Source: an uncultured Planctomycetota bacterium (GTDB lineage Bacteria > Planctomycetota > UBA1135 > GCA-002686595). Taken from it: a stretch of DNA of 6,396 nt. The stretch's first letter is position 1, and each line of letters opens with the position of its first letter. Below, in pieces: positions 5,468 to 6,396 of this stretch. A program made the position numbers and the translations under genes. The DNA is taken from assembly GCA_903829565.1 (NCBI GenBank), contig CAIKQM010000480.1, positions 1-6,396 of the forward strand. Reading direction: 5' to 3'. Below the pieces are notes generated by a model. That model made no database searches. It was not told the origin of the DNA and was given only the letters and a program-made list of their open reading frames with translations.

Positions 5468-5923
5468 ATGAACCTCACCGAGATCCGCATCAAGTTGCTT
5501 CAGTCCACGCGCGATAAGTTGCGCGCCTTCGCCAGCATCACGATCGATGACGCGCTCGTACTGCGCGACGTCAAGATCATTGAAGGGCAGAAGGGACTCT
5601 TCGTCGCCATGCCTTCGCGCAAGTTGTGCGATCGTTGTCCCAGTTGCGCCGGCAAGAACCACATTCGCTCGCGCTATTGCAGCGACTGCGGTGCACGCCT
5701 GTACGAAAGTCGCGGCGATCTCGATGAACGCGGTCGGCCGCGCTTGTATGCGGATGTGTGCCATCCGATCAACCAAGAGGCGCGTGACCTTGTGCAGCGC
5801 ATGGTGCTGCGTGCCTATGAAGAGGAGCATGCCCGTAGTCGCGAGGCCGGCTATGTGGCGCAGAGCTTTGACGATTTGGACTACGACTACCTGGAAGAGA
5901 ACGCCGAGCACGAAGCGCGCTAG
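5468..5923 (+). CDS. spoVG: SpoVG family protein with inserted zinc ribbon
   Basis: SpoVG proteins are small nucleic-acid-binding regulators, best known from Bacillus sporulation/septation and from RNA/DNA binding in Staphylococcus, Listeria and Borrelia. The SpoVG fold is clear: an opening MNLTEIRIKL, then LRAFASITIDDALVLRDVKI (18-37), EGQKGLFVAMPSRK (39-52), and after an interruption YADVCHPINQEAR (94-106) with a following helix. Between FVAMPSRK and the Y-A-D block lies an insert of about 40 residues with Cys57-x2-Cys60 and Cys71-x2-Cys74, a classic zinc ribbon; Cys54 is an additional cysteine. The 151-residue length exceeds Bacillus SpoVG (about 97) because of the insert and an acidic tail (120-151, with FDDLDYDYLEENAEHE). 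Planctomycetes do not form endospores, so a role in RNA or DNA regulation is more likely. ATG 5468 was chosen as it begins the conserved first strand; AGGA lies 10 nt upstream within a hairpin. Confidence 0.9.
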   Translation: MNLTEIRIKLLQSTRDKLRAFASITIDDALVLRDVKIIEGQKGLFVAMPSRKLCDRCPSCAGKNHIRSRYCSDCGARLYESRGDLDERGRPRLYADVCHPINQEARDLVQRMVLRAYEEEHARSREAGYVAQSFDDLDYDYLEENAEHEAR

Positions 5924-5929
5924 GCGCGG

Positions 5930-5935
5930 TACGAT
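5930..5935 (+). promoter_or_regulatory. Possible -10 element upstream of aroD
   Basis: TACGAT matches four of six bases of the -10 consensus and ends 9 nt before the aroD GTG, a spacing like that of TAGACT before the pssA GTG. No clear -35 or Shine-Dalgarno is visible. Either aroD is read through from spoVG, or it has its own nearly leaderless transcript. Weak evidence. Confidence 0.15.
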
Positions 5936-5944
5936 GCAAGCACG

Positions 5945-6396
5945 GTGATCGTCGTATCCGTGCGTGGCTCAGACTTCGCAGACCTTGCTGCGCGTGCTTG
6001 GAACGCGCGCGAGGAAGGCGACATGCTGGAGTTGCGCTGCGACACCGAGCAGACCTCGGACGGGTTGATGGAGCTGCGCGCGCACGAGCTGCGTGCCCTG
6101 CGTGAGCGTTTGCAGCGCCCGCTTGTGTTGGCCTTGAACGATGCGAGCAGCTTCGGGGCCTTTCGCGGCAGCATGGCCACGCGCTACGCCTGGATGCAGC
6201 TGTGTTTGCAGGCCGGTGTGGAGTGGATCGATGTGCCCCTGGCAGCGGTCCCAGAGCTAGGCGGGCGCGCGTCGGTGACGGCTGGGAACACGCGGCGCGT
6301 GGTGTCCTTGCACTCGGCTCCTTGGCACAGTCGCGAGCAAGCGCAGCAGCAGGTGCAGCAACTTGTGGCTGCAAGTCAGCCGAGTGATGTGTTGAA
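5945..6396 (+). CDS. aroD: Type I 3-dehydroquinate dehydratase, N-terminal part (cut by window end)
   Basis: Third enzyme of the shikimate pathway, converting 3-dehydroquinate to 3-dehydroshikimate through a lysine Schiff base. The 150 codons present follow the type I barrel: opening IVVSVRG; DMLELRCD (26-33) with substrate-binding Glu29 and Arg31; AGVEWIDVPL (90-99); VVSLHSA (119-125) with the catalytic His123; and SDVL at the very end, matching A-D-I-V/P before the Schiff-base Lys. The next codon begins AA, so it can be Lys, but it is cut off. Where relatives usually have an Arg (T-x-R after strand 2, E. coli Arg82), this protein has Asn65 in LVLALNDASSFGAFRGS, so substrate binding may be modified. 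GTG at 5945 is the only start near the in-frame spoVG stop. In planctomycetes AroD is sometimes fused to shikimate dehydrogenase (AroE); the missing C terminus prevents telling. Confidence 0.82.
   Translation, partial: MIVVSVRGSDFADLAARAWNAREEGDMLELRCDTEQTSDGLMELRAHELRALRERLQRPLVLALNDASSFGAFRGSMATRYAWMQLCLQAGVEWIDVPLAAVPELGGRASVTAGNTRRVVSLHSAPWHSREQAQQQVQQLVAASQPSDVL

Overview
This 6.4 kb window is a compact, GC-rich bacterial chromosome segment made almost entirely of core-metabolism genes, most likely from a member of the Planctomycetota. The best single clue is a SpoVG homologue with a four-cysteine zinc ribbon inserted between its two conserved blocks, a form I associate with planctomycetes. 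An enolase followed by a small FtsB/DivIC-like membrane protein fits the same assignment. The phylum call is inference from protein features; no search was run.

Layout: two divergent transcription units flank a 74-bp intergenic region (2079-2152). Leftward (minus strand) run eno (enolase), an FtsB/DivIC-like single-pass coiled-coil protein, and the start of an unidentified Ala-rich protein that leaves the window at base 1. Rightward (plus strand) run pssA (phosphatidylserine synthase), folK (HPPK), panC (pantothenate synthetase), ispE (CDP-ME kinase), spoVG (zinc-ribbon form) and aroD (type I 3-dehydroquinate dehydratase, cut at base 6396 just where the Schiff-base lysine codon is expected). 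pssA-folK are 7 nt apart, folK/panC overlap by ATGA and panC/ispE by GTGA, so these four look translationally coupled. spoVG sits behind a 115-nt non-coding gap and aroD 21 nt after spoVG.

How the genes work together: eno supplies phosphoenolpyruvate, which feeds the shikimate pathway (aroD); the other enzymes make folate, pantothenate/CoA, isoprenoid and phospholipid precursors. It is a housekeeping biosynthetic cluster rather than a dedicated pathway. The ispE...spoVG neighbourhood resembles that of Bacillus subtilis and may be an ancient linkage.

There are no mobile elements, CRISPR arrays, rRNA or tRNA genes. I do not see a new multi-gene system. The items most worth a second look are: the structured 115-nt ispE-spoVG leader, with three hairpins, one burying the spoVG ribosome-binding site, and possible alternative pairings; the zinc ribbon in SpoVG; a probable Arg-to-Asn change at a substrate-binding position of AroD; an Asp-to-Ser change in PanC; a strong hairpin between eno and the FtsB-like gene; and an inverted repeat between the divergent units.
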